NCBI GenBank assembly: GCA_020064725.1 | Contig: JAGTWJ010000017.1 | Location: forward strand, 1,302,001 to 1,366,000 | Length of the DNA stretch: 64,000 nt | Source: Drechslerella dactyloides | Lineage: Eukaryota > Ascomycota > Orbiliomycetes > Orbiliales > Orbiliaceae | Reading direction: 5' to 3' | Shown here: piece by piece, positions 33,090-44,787 of the stretch | How positions within the stretch are numbered: the first letter of the stretch is position 1 | How the letters are laid out: each line of letters starts with the position of its first letter | Program-made: the position numbers and the translations under genes | Notes under the pieces: generated by a model | Told to the model about the DNA's origin: nothing | The model's database searches: none | Seen by the model: only the letters and a program-made list of their open reading frames with translations

Positions 33090-34319
33090 TCAGTTCGTCC
33101 AGACCGTCGGATCCCAGCTGCACGGCTCATACTTGCCCGTATCCATCATCTTGACTTCCTCCGTTGCCAACTCAAAGTCGAACACGTTCGCATTCTCCTC
33201 GATCCGCTCGTTCCTCTCGCTCTTCGGCAGCGGCACGAATCCCTAGCACGCACAACAATCCCATTAGCACAATCCACTCTACATTTCGCACACACTGTAC
33301 AGATAATGGATGTCGACGCACCATCTGCAAGCTCCATCGGATGAGTATTTGCGCCTCCGTCTTGCCCGTCCGCTCTTTCGGCCCCTTCAACAACGGATCG
33401 CCGAACCGCTGGCCCCGCACGAGGGGACAGTAAGCCTGTATTACGATTCCCTTCTCTTCGCAGAATCGGCGGATATCCGCCCGCCCAAGCCACGGGTGCA
33501 TCTCGCCCTGCCATACCTCCACGCGTCCGCCGTCGCGCCCAGCGGCCTCCTCGCTTGCGATGAACTCGTACAGCTCGCGGAGGTGGCGGACGCCGTAGTT
33601 GCTGACGCCGAGATGCTTTATTTCACCGCGGGTTTGTGCTTCGACCATTGCTTTCCACTCGGCATTGCGCTCGGCGACGGTGCCGGACGGCGCGTGGATG
33701 AGATAGAGGTCGATGTATCCGAGGCCGTCGGAGGCCGTCTTGGATTTCTCAAGTTCGGGATCGCCCGGCCACGCGGTGCTCGCGACGCCGTCGGGACGTA
33801 AAGCTGGCTGCGACAGCCGTGGGTCATCAGTGGGTAGCGGCGTACGGAAGTGTGAGAGACTCTGCGCGATGGCGTTCTTGGCGGCTTCGTACCCGGTTAG
33901 TGCTGGCGCGAGCTTGGTCGAGATGAAGATGTCGGAGCGCGAGACGGACGGATTGGCAGCCAGGAAGCGGGCTGTGGCAGCGACGACGGCGTGTTCATTG
34001 CGATAGATTCCCGCAGTGTCCACGTGGCGGTAGCCTGTTTGCAGGGCATGCAGTGTCGTCGCGGTGGTTTTCACCGCAGGACTGTTTGCGCGCGGGTTAG
34101 CCTGCGAATGCCGTTGACGAGTTCATCACGACGATGGCTATTCTGACCATTGGTATACCTAACCGTACGCACTATGGTCAGCGGATGTGTTCCAGCGTGT
34201 GGACTTTCTCATCGAAAGAGTATTCATACGCCGTAGCCGAGCTGGGGAATGGACCCCTTCCCGCTGCTGAAGGGAAGTCGCCGAGCAATGCTGAGAACCG
34301 CAGACATATCACCTTCCAT
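33090..34319 (-). CDS. Aldo-keto reductase, 337 aa, with an 11-nt exon
   Basis: Four exons (34319-34230, 34158-34148, 34081-33322, 33242-33090). AKRs reduce carbonyl groups with NADPH. The catalytic tetrad is visible: D55 and Y60 in HVDTAGIY, K90 in ISTKLAP and H163 in LYLIHAP. The C-terminal cofactor region GFVPLPKS is restored by removing intron 33243-33321. The family's N-terminal LGYGVYQ is obtained only if an 11-nt exon (GTATACCAATG) is included between introns of 71 and 66 nt; its donor is the weaker GTCAGA. Between K90 and H163 there is an unusual Pro/Asp-rich insertion of about 40 residues (~113-152). Translation could start at 34319 or at the ATG at 34307. The substrate is unknown. 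The neighbours give no pathway context. Confidence 0.9.
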
Positions 34320-34848
34320 GTCACAATTTCCGATATAATATTCGCTGGTTGAAAGCGACGCTTGTTTCAGGGCACCGCGAAGTAGTGGTCGTGGAATAGT
34401 ATCGAGGGGAAGAAAGCAGAGGGCGACAAGGGCAGCGTCGGATGTTATATACTCGCCTGTTGGAAATTGCGCGTTGACGCCGACGTTCTCGCGTATTACA
34501 AATGGCGTGGAGTTAGGAGATAGCGGGCACCTACGCCTCGGGCCGTTTTCAGAACTGTCTGAAATGTATAATAATGTGACCCATTGAATTCATTCTCATC
34601 CCGCTAGTAGAGTTCTGTCAAGCAAAGGAAATAGAGGGCGTCCATCTGTAAAGCCCCCCGACATGAACAGCCACTATACGGTTCACACAGGGCTGATTAA
34701 TATCATACATGCAGGCATACTTAATTCATCCAGACATGCAGGTGATTAATCGACCGGATAGAATATAGTAAAGTCAAAACAAAAACAGGGTCAAGTTAAT
34801 GCGGGATGAGAATCGTAGCAAAAAAATCCTCCTGGTGCTCGATAGCAA
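34320..34848. other. Intergenic region between two minus-strand genes
   Basis: Promoter of the aldo-keto reductase and 3' UTR of the Kre9-like GPI protein gene. No gene is seen. Confidence 0.6.
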
Positions 34849-35730
34849 TCAGAGAATCGCCAGAAGACCAGCGAGAACCATGATGAGGGATGCAGGGCTG
34901 CCAACATTAAGTTGGTTAGCAATGTTACCCGCGGTCGGAGTAATGAGAGAGCTGGTAGTGGTCGTTGCGTTCCCGATAATGCTTGTCGTGCTGCCGTCGA
35001 CGACGGTAGCCATGGTGGTCGGGTAAGTGATGGTAGACATGGAGTATGTGGCACTGGCATCCAAAGTAATAATCTTGCTGCCGCTTGTCGTAGATTCCGC
35101 AGTGGGGGAGGGGAAAATCAAAGTGGACGATTCGACAATTTCGGTCTGCGTTCTGGTGGCATCGTCATCCGGGTAGGACTCGGTGAGGATCTGGCCGGCG
35201 TCAGTTGTCTTTTCGACCAGGTTGGTGGGAGGACCGGTATAAGGAGCTGTGGATGCAGCACGGGTGCTGGTGATTTGAGGTGCATTTCCACCTGCGGGGC
35301 CGTATGGATTGATGACGGAGAAGAGGGGAGTGTAGTTTCTCTCGGCACCAGATTGGATTTCGATGGAGTAGTCCTGGCCAGCGTTGATGGTGTAGGGGAC
35401 GTTCCAGATAAACTCGCCGGTGTTGGAGATTCCAGCTAGCGGCAGACATAAAAGTCAGAGTTCAGACGCGAATATTGACGCGGCAAGGAGATGCGGCTAA
35501 AACTTACCGGCGATGGTATTAACCGTCTTGAGATCGTTAGGAGAGCCACGAACAAGAACGAGGTTGATGATACCACCATCGATATTAATCCATCGGACTT
35601 GGAATGGCAGACCCGCGGTGACAAGATCACCACCCAATGGGGCCGTAAAGGCGTTCCTGTTGTACTGAGCCTGGCCAAAGGCAGGGAGGATGGCTGCACA
35701 AGCGGTGAGAAGGAAGGAGGTGAAACGCAT
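34849..35730 (-). CDS. GPI-anchored Ser/Thr-rich wall protein with a Kre9/Knh1-like N-terminal domain, 269 aa
   Basis: Two exons (35730-35508 and 35435-34849) are joined over a 72-nt intron with donor GTAAGT. A signal peptide (MRFTSFLLTACAAILPAFGQ) is followed by a ~100-residue beta-sandwich-like domain: FTAPLGGDLVTAGLPFQVRW, INLVLVRGSPND, GEFIWNVPYTINAGQDYSIE. This order is typical of the fungal Kre9/Knh1-type domain in Ser/Thr-rich GPI proteins. Then come a Ser/Thr-rich stalk and a hydrophobic tail (SPASLIMVLAGLLAIL) for GPI attachment. It is likely extracellular and bound to membrane or wall; a role in beta-glucan assembly is known for Kre9 itself but not shown for these shorter relatives. 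Confidence 0.88.
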
Positions 35731-38278
35731 TGTGAACAATTGCTTTCCGTATAGGTATATTTTACTGTCACTCGAGGAGGTTGAAATTGAAGAAGTCAAG
35801 ATGGCTTGCGAAGGATCGATCGGACGCGGAGATGGAACGGGAGGGGACAATGGCGATGGGAGAGGCGTGGGTTGAGGGAGGTCACCGCCGTTTATATAGC
35901 AGCTGTCTTTGCCGCCGCAAATCAACAACAGCCCTGCAGCGTATACTGGCAACTTTTTATGTCATCGACGCGGATTGCCACCACTCATTGCACGCTCTAC
36001 AGCAACTCTATTTTGCGCCCGCTGTTTCACAAGGATTACCTAATCTCACACAATTAGATCAATTGATAACTCTCGAGTAGCAAGGACTGGCAAGTGCTGG
36101 GGGATGGCAATCGATAGATCAGTGTCAAAAGGCCCGTTGCGTGCAGCTATCAAATATGCGTAAGGCTCGTTCTCGTTCCTGTGCCGAGTTGCGTAGTACA
36201 TTGGCATGTATGGAGAGAGCCCTGCCGCGCTGGCTATCATCGGTGGCGTCATAAGCTGGGCTATGCCCAAAACTAAATGAAATCGGCTGTACCGCCATCT
36301 TGCAATGATTTTAGGAGTTACAACGATCTACTCATAGGAGCATATTATATTATATCTCATATTGCCAAGGTCATTAATCACCGCCGGTAGGTTATTCACT
36401 GTAAATCAATATTTTCCCAGATTGTGATTTCATTGCTGAACATCTTGGCCATTTGACCTATACATATCGGGATATAGATCTATTGAGGGTCAGGAATGAC
36501 CGGCAGACTGATATCATGATTGTAATCACTATCGATTAGCTCCGTAATACATTTATTTTATATAGTTTTAACATCGATGTATATAGTACTATGTTAAAGA
36601 CAACTGACTGGTCTTTGGATCGCCAAGATTTATCACCATAAGTCCTCATATTTTTGGATGATATTTACTGCCGAAGTGGGAGGTACTGTGCACAGGTTAC
36701 TTACGAATAATTGATATTATCAATTTACTGGACTTACGAGCTCGAGCTGATTCGGGTATAATTAAACTTTCGACCCTTAGGCAGAGAACATATTGAACAG
36801 AGCTAGCCTGAACGAGGTTTTATGCACGATGTACTCTTTCAAACCCTTACTAGTTCTTTCGTCCTGAATTGTGTTCTGTCGGCTCTACGCGGATCCTCGG
36901 TCTATATGCTTAGCAATCAAACTCACGGAGTCAACTTACGTTGTAACATTGTCCAACTCTGTTAATATATTCGATTGGGAAATTATTGGATGGTCCACGA
37001 ACGTTTATATATATGATCATTCGAATGATATCCAGATTCTGAATATACAGTCTCACGTGCTAGAGGATGTTCTTCGCTTTCTTGCCCGTTCCGCGAATAT
37101 TTGGATAAAAACGCGAGATAGCAAATCCAAGGCTTCGAGGACCATAGCTTTTTTAAATAACGCTGCCTATATAATATATACGAGGCTTATATTTTTCACA
37201 AATGAATCGAGATTAGAACCATAGCAGTCATATCATGTCGTGATAGCTAGTCTGATACCAAGACCAGTTCCATCCACGCTCGATGGGGTTGCAGCCTTGA
37301 CTCCCCGCAACGCCGAGGTGGACGTGTAATTCCAATACTATATCTTGTATCCGACCTAGGATACTTCTGGCTCTCATATAAGGATGAATATATTTTCCGC
37401 AAACGAAACCCAATTAAGGTTCCGATTTCTTTCAGTTCCTTGCAATCGACTCATATTTCAAATATGCTTTGGAGTGCAGCATACATGTAACCAACAAGCC
37501 GGGGCACTCTCTTTATCAGTTCCATCAGCTGCGTAGCGGAGTGAGGCGGCGGCAATTATAATTATCACAGCCTGGCCTGGCTGCTCAGAACAAAAGCGCA
37601 CCCCAAAGCATATATCTTTCCACTGCTGCCACAATCCCCCACACGACCTCCTGCAGGAACCCCATACCCTCTGCACGATATTCCCTCGCCAGATCCTCCC
37701 CTAGATAAAAACCATCTCCGCCATCGCAGCTGTCCAGTAATAAACCTGTCGCTGATTCGCGTGTGTTGTGCATGTGGTTTTGGCGGGCGCTGCTTCCAAG
37801 AAAAATTTCAAACGCGTCACAAAACCGGCCGGCGGCCGCCCTCCAACCTCTTTCTCTTTCATCTCCACCACCAACCGCTGTTTCTTTCGCCATCGCCGCT
37901 TTTTTCGCTTCTTTCACTCCTCGAAACAGCAGTTTGCATCCTAATCATCCCTGAAGCTGAGCTTCTTTCTCTGTATATTTTTCTAGTGATACAGGTGAGT
38001 GGAATATATCTGCGCGGGTCGACAGCGCAGCAGCGCAACAGTCGCCTGTTTTTCTCATTTCCCTTATCATCCATCCCTTTCACCACCCAAACCGGCGGAA
38101 TCCAAGTTCTTCCATTCCATCGCAAACAAAAAGTATATATCACTCGCGCGATCAAAGAACAGCTCCATTCTAACTGCTCTCCATCTGCATCAAGTACCCT
38201 CCTCTCCTTCGCCCCTATTTAATTTTTTGACAACGTGAAACCGTTTTCTCGCTCGCAGAGCAAGATCGTTCCGCAAAG
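35731..38278. other. AT-rich intergenic region with the PARP-finger gene leader
   Basis: From ~36050 to 37450 the sequence is notably AT-rich and gene-free. A 117-codon frame at 36871-37224 starts at GTG and resembles nothing. From ~37840 the plus strand is C/T-rich, like a 5' leader; a GTGAGT at ~37993 and the CGCTCGCAG ending at 38259 could bound a 5'-UTR intron of the zinc-finger gene starting at 38279. Confidence 0.5.
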
Positions 38279-39984
38279 ATGCCATATCGCGTTGGTAAGT
38301 CCTGACAATGATATCACTCGGATATCGCCAATGATATCGGAACAACTCATCGGCGCCATAAAGCCTCCCGCTGATGCAAACATGTTCGCGAATGCTCCAG
38401 AAATTTCTGCCAACAACAGAGCCGGCTGCAAGGGCGCCGTCTGCCAGCAAAGTAAAGCAAAGATCACGAAGGGTGAGATTCGACTCGGCACCTGGGTTGA
38501 GACCCCGCAGTTCTCCAGCTTCCAATGGCGATGCATGTAAGTATTCAACTCCACAATGGGGCCCCTCAACTTGGCATAACCAGCTCTTGAAGACAACTTG
38601 CATGCGCGTATATTCCATATGAATGCAGTTCTAACGATCCAATCTCATATCAGGGGCTGCGTGACACCAGCCATCGTGGCCAACCTCTCTAAGAGCATAG
38701 AGGACAAGGTCGAAGATCTTGACGGCTATGATGATTTGGACGACAAGTCCAAGGATCTCATCGCTAAGACCATTGCTGATGGCCATGTTCCCAGCGATGT
38801 CTGGAAGGGCGTAAGTATCATATTTCCTGCTCAAGCATTATGTATATCCGAGTTAGATACTAAAGCATCATACCTCGACTCAGGACCCGGAGCAGAATGT
38901 TCCTGGTGCCCGGGGAATGACAAAGTCAACCCCGAAGAAGAAGAAGGGTGCCAAAGCAGATGAAGACGACGAAAACGACGAAGAAGAGGAGGAGGAGAAG
39001 GAGGAAGAAGAGTAAGTTCTTGAACAATATACCCACAGCCGTAGAATCCTTGATATTGATACTATCCTCTCCAGAGCACCAAAGAAGAAGGCTGCCGCCA
39101 GGAAGGCAAAGGCTCCAGCAAAGAAAGAAGAAAAAGAAGAAGCAGCGTCTGCCCCCAAGAAGAGAAAGAAGGCTGCCGCCGCCGACGTGGAGGACAAGGC
39201 CGAGGAAGAGCCAGCCCCCAAGAAACGCGGGAAGAAGGCCGCCCCCGCCGAAGCCGAAGAGAAGCCAGCTGAAGAGCCAGCCCCTAAGAGGTCAAGGAAG
39301 GCTGCCGCCAAAGAAGAGGAAGCACCCGCTCCAAAGACTAAGAAAGCCGCTGCTGCCCAGAAGGCGGAGGAGCCCGCGCCAAAGAAACCTGCCAGCCGTA
39401 AACGCAAGGGTTCACCTGAGACAGTGCCAGAGGTTGAGCCTGAGGTTTCCAAGCCTGCCGCCGCTGCTCCTGCGAAGAAGGGCCGTGCGACAAAGAAGTC
39501 TAAGGTTGCCGAAGAGGAAGAGCCAGAAGCCAATGGCGACGAGCCCGCTGGCGCAGACGACACTCTTGCCGAAATAGCAATCGCCAAGCCGAAAGGTCGC
39601 GCCACGAAGAAAGGAAAAGCCGAAAAGGTCGAGGAGCCACCTGTCGAGACTGCGGTCGAGGAGGAAGAAGCTCAAGACGCTCCAAATGGCGAGCCCGCCG
39701 AGGCCACACCGAAGAAGAAGGGTGCAAGAGCCACAAAGGCGAAGGCTAAGGAGGAGAAGACGGAAGAAGCCGCCCCCGCTAAGCGCGGCCGTGCCACCGC
39801 CAAAAAGGCCGAAGCCGAGAAGGTCGAGGATGACGGTGAACCCGCAGCAGAGGAGCCTCCAAAGAAGAGAAGTCGAAATGCTAAGGCCACCATCGCTGGG
39901 AAGGACGAAGGCGCAGGTGAAGAGGCGGAAACTGCCGCACCTGCAAAGGCGAAGGGTGGCCGCGGCCGTCCCAAGCGCAGCTAG
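38279..39984 (+). CDS. PARP-type zinc-finger protein with a Lys/Ala/Glu-rich tail, 448 aa
   Basis: Five exons (38279-38294, 38401-38536, 38654-38810, 38884-39011, 39075-39984); the first encodes only five residues. The N-terminus reads MPYRVE, NNRAGCKGAVC, KITKGEIRLGTWVE, WRC-M-GCVTP, the pattern of fungal single PARP-type zinc fingers, which recognise DNA breaks in PARP1 and DNA ligase III. C15, C20, C50 and C53 would be the zinc ligands. Position 50 is Cys where the family has His (W-x-H-x-x-C). A helical region (ANLSKSIEDKVEDLDGYDDL) follows, then ~330 residues of Lys/Ala/Glu/Pro repeats such as EEPAPKKR, resembling histone-H1-like tails. The protein ends in GGRGRPKRS, an AT-hook-like motif. 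There is no PARP catalytic domain. It is likely nuclear and chromatin- or DNA-damage-associated. Confidence 0.88.
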
Positions 39985-42016
39985 ATCCGATCCCCCATGC
40001 CAGTAAGTAGCTTTCCTCAATCACAAAATTATTAAACGATACAACGACTAACATCACACAGTGTCTTCTCCCAACATGAAACAATGTCTTCTTACAATAA
40101 TCACGCTAAGGCCGAATAGCTCTGGTCCCGTTCCCTCTATCCCTTGCTCCCACCTTCTCGTAGTAACCTGTTTCTCTCGGCGGCCTCTTACTCTCGTTCC
40201 CCGTTGCCCGTTTCTCCGCTAGTATGATCTCCTAATGTTGCGTTTTGTTTCATTAATTTCTCTATATTAACTTGTTGGGCTATACTATATCATCCACGCG
40301 TTCTACGGTCACTATTTTGGTTTTCACGTCAAGGCTTGATTCAATTCCTTATCGATCCACGTCACGTATCTTATTACAGAGCACATAGGAAAGAGAATAC
40401 AAAGCGCCAATTCTATCTCTTATACGTATTCATAGCGTCCGTAGCCGTGCGCACAGCGTGCCAGTTGCACCGCGAGGTACAGTTATGTATGGCGACTCAA
40501 TGGCACAGTCCGTTTATCAGCCAGCCATGCAATAACTCAAATAGATCTCAGAAGACGTTTATAGATCTAGCTTGAGAGACAAATATACTATTGATTGTTC
40601 GTAGTATTCGATATTCAGCCATGGATGCACGCGGAGCCATAACCCAATTTGCAATTGCTACGTAGATGCTACATGCGCGTGCACTTCACAGTATATCCTA
40701 ACAACTCAGATCTTGCTACACTTATATACTTTCACCGCCACCAACGGCTTGGGGTTGAGTCCCACGAATTCAATGACCAGGCATGCGGCATGATCTTGAA
40801 ACCCCTCTCTTCAGATATATTGCCCCTATAAATAAATGTATGGTTTTATAACCGAGGTTTTTTCACCCCCGTATATATAAGTATTTACACCTCAGCTATT
40901 GTGGTTCAATATTTCGAGATTTCAAGAAGCCAATGTCATTCTTGAATTAACTTTAATATTATAACAGTTACACGAACCGATAGATAGCCAGGCTCATTGG
41001 CTTTTCTAGTGATCAAGGATTAATTGCACTGGCAATTATTCTCCGAATAATATACCAAGCCTTTTAGCGTTATCAGATCCTGAAAGTGTGACTACAATCT
41101 AGCTAAGCCTCAATGTTATGAATCGAGATGCGCGTGCATTGAACCACTGGTCGGCTGGGGGAACGTTGGACGAATTCGTGCATAAGCGCGAAGGTGCTAT
41201 AGAGACGACCGCTCAGCCACGAAATCAATTCTTCTTCACTAGTTAACTCCGAAGCTACTTTTGATAGCCCAGGGTCTTTAATGCTCTTCCAAATATTGAA
41301 TCAATGTTGACAGAATCATCGCCAACCAAGTAAATAGAATGATTAATCTGCAAGTCTGTGACCCTGTTCGCATCTCCAAGATTGATCAGATCGATCAGAC
41401 CAAGATATGCTCCACCGCGCACAATGTCCGTTATCAAACTAACAGAACGGCAGTTGATCGTATGTACTACCACAGCAGCTATGTGCTATACAAAATACCA
41501 AAAATTCGGAGCGGTGAATCCTCGAGTATAGATGCATACTCCACTGGTGCCCTCCGTTTGAAACTTTGAACTCGTTTTCGATCTCACTAAAGTATTCAAT
41601 AAGCATACGCATATCCAATAACCTAGATTACATTCATGCAAGAAATCCAGGCATGCTCAACCAGCTGTGCGAAAAAGACTTTGGAAGCCTTCAACGCCGA
41701 TTGCAAAACGTTACACATTACATCGTAAGGAAAGGAAACCAGGGCGGGTGCAGTTATGGCAACTCGAACCAACAAAAGGTAAAAATGAATGGGGAAAAAA
41801 GCACCACAGATAAGACTTGTAACTCCTCTTTTTTCCATAGACAATGCGATAGAATCTAGCAAAAGGAAATCATATTCCCAGATATGATTTGATGTAACAC
41901 ATGATACGAATGAATGCATGCGCCGCTAGCATGAAACGGCCGTAACGCAACAATACCAATACCATGAGACAAAAAATTCGATCACGAAGAGACAGCAAAG
42001 TATGCATCCAACTCGA
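39985..42016. other. AT-rich intergenic region between convergent genes
   Basis: Two kilobases between the 3' ends of the zinc-finger gene and the DUF3433-type gene, much longer than two 3' UTRs need. Only short non-conserved frames are present, and no transposon ends or tRNA were recognised. Confidence 0.55.
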
Positions 42017-44787
42017 TCAATAATATTCATAATCTCCAACTCTATCCACGACCCCTTTCTTGTAGTCTTTGCCATACTCATAATGGCTGTTGATCGGGCA
42101 CTGATCAATGCCCAAATGGATCTGCTTGTCGCGTCCGCTGAACCAACCAAACGCATACCGCTTGTTGATCTCCATCAGTCGCGCCTCCCGCTTCGATGTC
42201 GGCCATTGCTCCATCTGCTCAAAGTCCGTGACCATTTTACTCTGGTGAATGAACGTCAGGACCGACGCGATGGTACCAGGCTGTCGCGGCAGGAATGGGG
42301 CCTTGCGGCGCTTGAGGACTAGGAAGAGCGTGGCGAGAAGACCCGTACAGATGACTGTCGCCAATGCAAATGAGACGTTGATGGATGTCGGCGTTTCTTC
42401 ATCGCTCGCAGAACGATTGAGGAAGGAACCCATCGTAACGGTGAGAAGTTCGATCAGCACCGAGTCGAGGGTTACAAGTGCGAGGAGCCAGTGGCGATTT
42501 CGAACAGCCTTGATGGTAACCCAGCCAGGGATGGTGCCAGTGTAGTCCATGGTAAGAATGTTTGGGAGTGCATTGCCGTAGCTGAGGGTGCGGAAGGGCT
42601 GAATGATGCGGAGCTGCTTGTCGAGGACCTCCCAAATCGACTTGATAAGGATACCGAGGAACGTGGCAGTAAACGGAACATTCTGAATGAAACCCTTGCC
42701 GCTGTTGGTGAACGACAAGATGGGCATGACCGCCAGGACAAAGACCAGGAAAATCGCAAACGGAATCGCGGTGAGCAGTGTGAAGATTGGATGATTGGGA
42801 GACTCCTTCTTGATTTTCTTGCGTTTTGACGCGTGGAACTCCGGGCGATCGGCCATGGCGACGTCGGCGCCGAGGTAGAGAGACATCTTGTGAAGACGAT
42901 ATCGTCGTTTCGATAGATGGTCGTGGATCTGCTTCTCGTCCGCCTCGTCAAGGCCCTTGAAGTCCATGAGGATGTGCGATTTATTGGCCATAGCAGCGAT
43001 ACCAGCAATACCAGAGACATCGCCAACGAGACCGCTCTTACGGCGCATGATGAGGACTTGGAGGCAAATACCAGTCAACCCGACGAGGGCAAACATCGCT
43101 TCGAGAGGCCGGGCGTATTTAGAGTCGACTCTGAGATATTTTTCGTTAAGATTGCCCAGCTTTGCATTGGAGGCCATTTCCTCATCGCTGAAGCTCTCAG
43201 TATCGAGGAGGGCTCCTAGCAAGTTAGGAATAACAGCGTAAGAGATCAAGTAGCAGAGAGAACTGCATGCCACAGCCCATTGTCGATATTTCAGCCCTTG
43301 GAAGGGCGTCAGAAAGCTCAGGAACTCAAAGTAATCCACGTTAAGCGAGTTCTTGGCGATGGAGCCTTGCGGTTTTGACATCTGGTAATACGGCTCATTC
43401 CGCTTAACTTCCGTGTCCGTCACCTGCCAGAGGACACCGAATATCACACCGACAACCGTAGGGACGTATTTCCAGGCAATCCATTGACCTATCGGGACAT
43501 TTCTTGCGAATTGGTACTGGATCAAACCCTTGTTGCCAATAGAGTCAGATAGCTGGATAAGATATTCCGTAACCCCAGCAAGCCCCAGCGTCAATACGTT
43601 AAGGAACGTGAGATACGGCCAGTCCATCTCCCACGGTCGCCAGTTGGGTGGATGCGGATCAACAGGAATGACAAGTTCCTGTCCGTAGAATGTACCTCCG
43701 CTCCTTATCCCGGGATAAGATGTGTCATGGTCGCCTAGAACGGGTCAGCAATTGGATTGCGAAGAGGGGACGGCAAAACATACTAAGGTCGAATGCACTC
43801 TCCGTGTGCTTGAGACCGCGGAGTTCGATTCCTCTGCTGCTATAGGATATACCCGATCCTTTGTCGTCGCCATACAGAGGGAAGCTGTCGTAGGATGATA
43901 CATCAACTGTGGACGTGTCGTGTTAGAATCTGTATTTATGGAAGAAACCTGGCGAGAAACTTACATCTGGCTCCGCTCTCGTCGTCATCATCATCATCAT
44001 AATCTGCCTCCTTGTCGTGCAACTTTGCATAGTCGTTGTTATCAGCAATATTGGGTTTTCTACCGGCCGCTACTGTCTTCATCCTCTGAAGTGTCGAGCT
44101 ACCGCGATCGAATAGCCGCCGCGCCATAGTCGGTTTCCGGATAACATCGCCACTATCTGTGCCCGGCGATAGCGTCGACTGCGGGTTTGATTGATGTGGT
44201 GTGATGTTAGCTTGCATCACCGCTCCGGCGCCCATAACACCGGCTGCGATTGCTGCGATCGATGTCCGTCCACTCTCCGGGTCCGCATCGTCGGGCGATT
44301 GCAGGTTTCCTCGGCTGTCAAAGGCCGGCGAGGAAATCCTGATCGGAGCCGCGTCGCGGCTGGGAAATAGGCTCGCCGTTGGTTGCAATTCCGGCGATGA
44401 CGACGCCGGGCCGAAATGTCCTGGGTAATCGTAGAAACCCTCGTAATGCTCGTCGTCGTAGGGCGTCCCTGCTCTCTGTCCTACATGCGAATCCGTCGTA
44501 CCTGTTCCCGTCTCAGCCGTACCAGTGGGCGAATTGCTCGATTCGGACGGCGTATTCGAGGCGACTGGTCTCCGATTGATTCTCGGCAAATGTGAATGGT
44601 CTCCGCTCCCAGTGTACTGCGGTATCGAGGAAGTGGAGGTGGATGGAGTATATGTAGGCCGTGCCGGCCGTGTACTCGTCGTCGTATCATCTGGCGCAGT
44701 AGGTTGCGTTGTAGCTGTTGGCTCACTCGAAACATATGGTTGGGTTGGCGGGTTGTTCCCCGTAGGGTCCCAAGGTTCGTATTCCAT
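42017..44787 (-). CDS. DUF3433-type multi-pass membrane protein, 887 aa
   Basis: Three exons (44787-43965, 43906-43784, 43734-42017); introns of 58 and 49 nt have donors GTAAGT and GTATGT. The first ~310 residues are Ser/Thr/Pro-rich, cytosolic in character and likely disordered, with a run of six Asp (DYDDDDDDES) near residue 265. The spliced join gives ESAFDLSDHDTSYPGIRSG, then PPNWRPWEMDWPYLTFLN, leading into the first membrane segments. The rest holds about eight to ten hydrophobic segments in two groups (e.g. WIAWKYVPTVVGVIFGVLW, then FTLLTAIPFAIFLVFVLAVM and WVTIKAVRNRHWLLALVTL). This repeated W-rich pattern is that of the fungal DUF3433 family, which has no settled biochemical function. 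It is probably at the plasma membrane or vacuole. Confidence 0.87.

Noticed and set aside
36871..37224. 117-codon frame in AT-rich DNA
   Set aside because: It starts at GTG rather than ATG, has no recognisable similarity and no splice context; chance or gene decay is more likely.
38880..39605. 241-codon minus-strand frame, Ala/Ser/Phe-rich
   Set aside because: Antisense shadow of the Lys/Ala/Glu repeats of the zinc-finger protein.
43815..43850. GTTCGATTCC resembling a tRNA T-arm
   Set aside because: It lies within a coding exon of the DUF3433-type gene, and no acceptor stem, D-arm or anticodon arm can be built around it.
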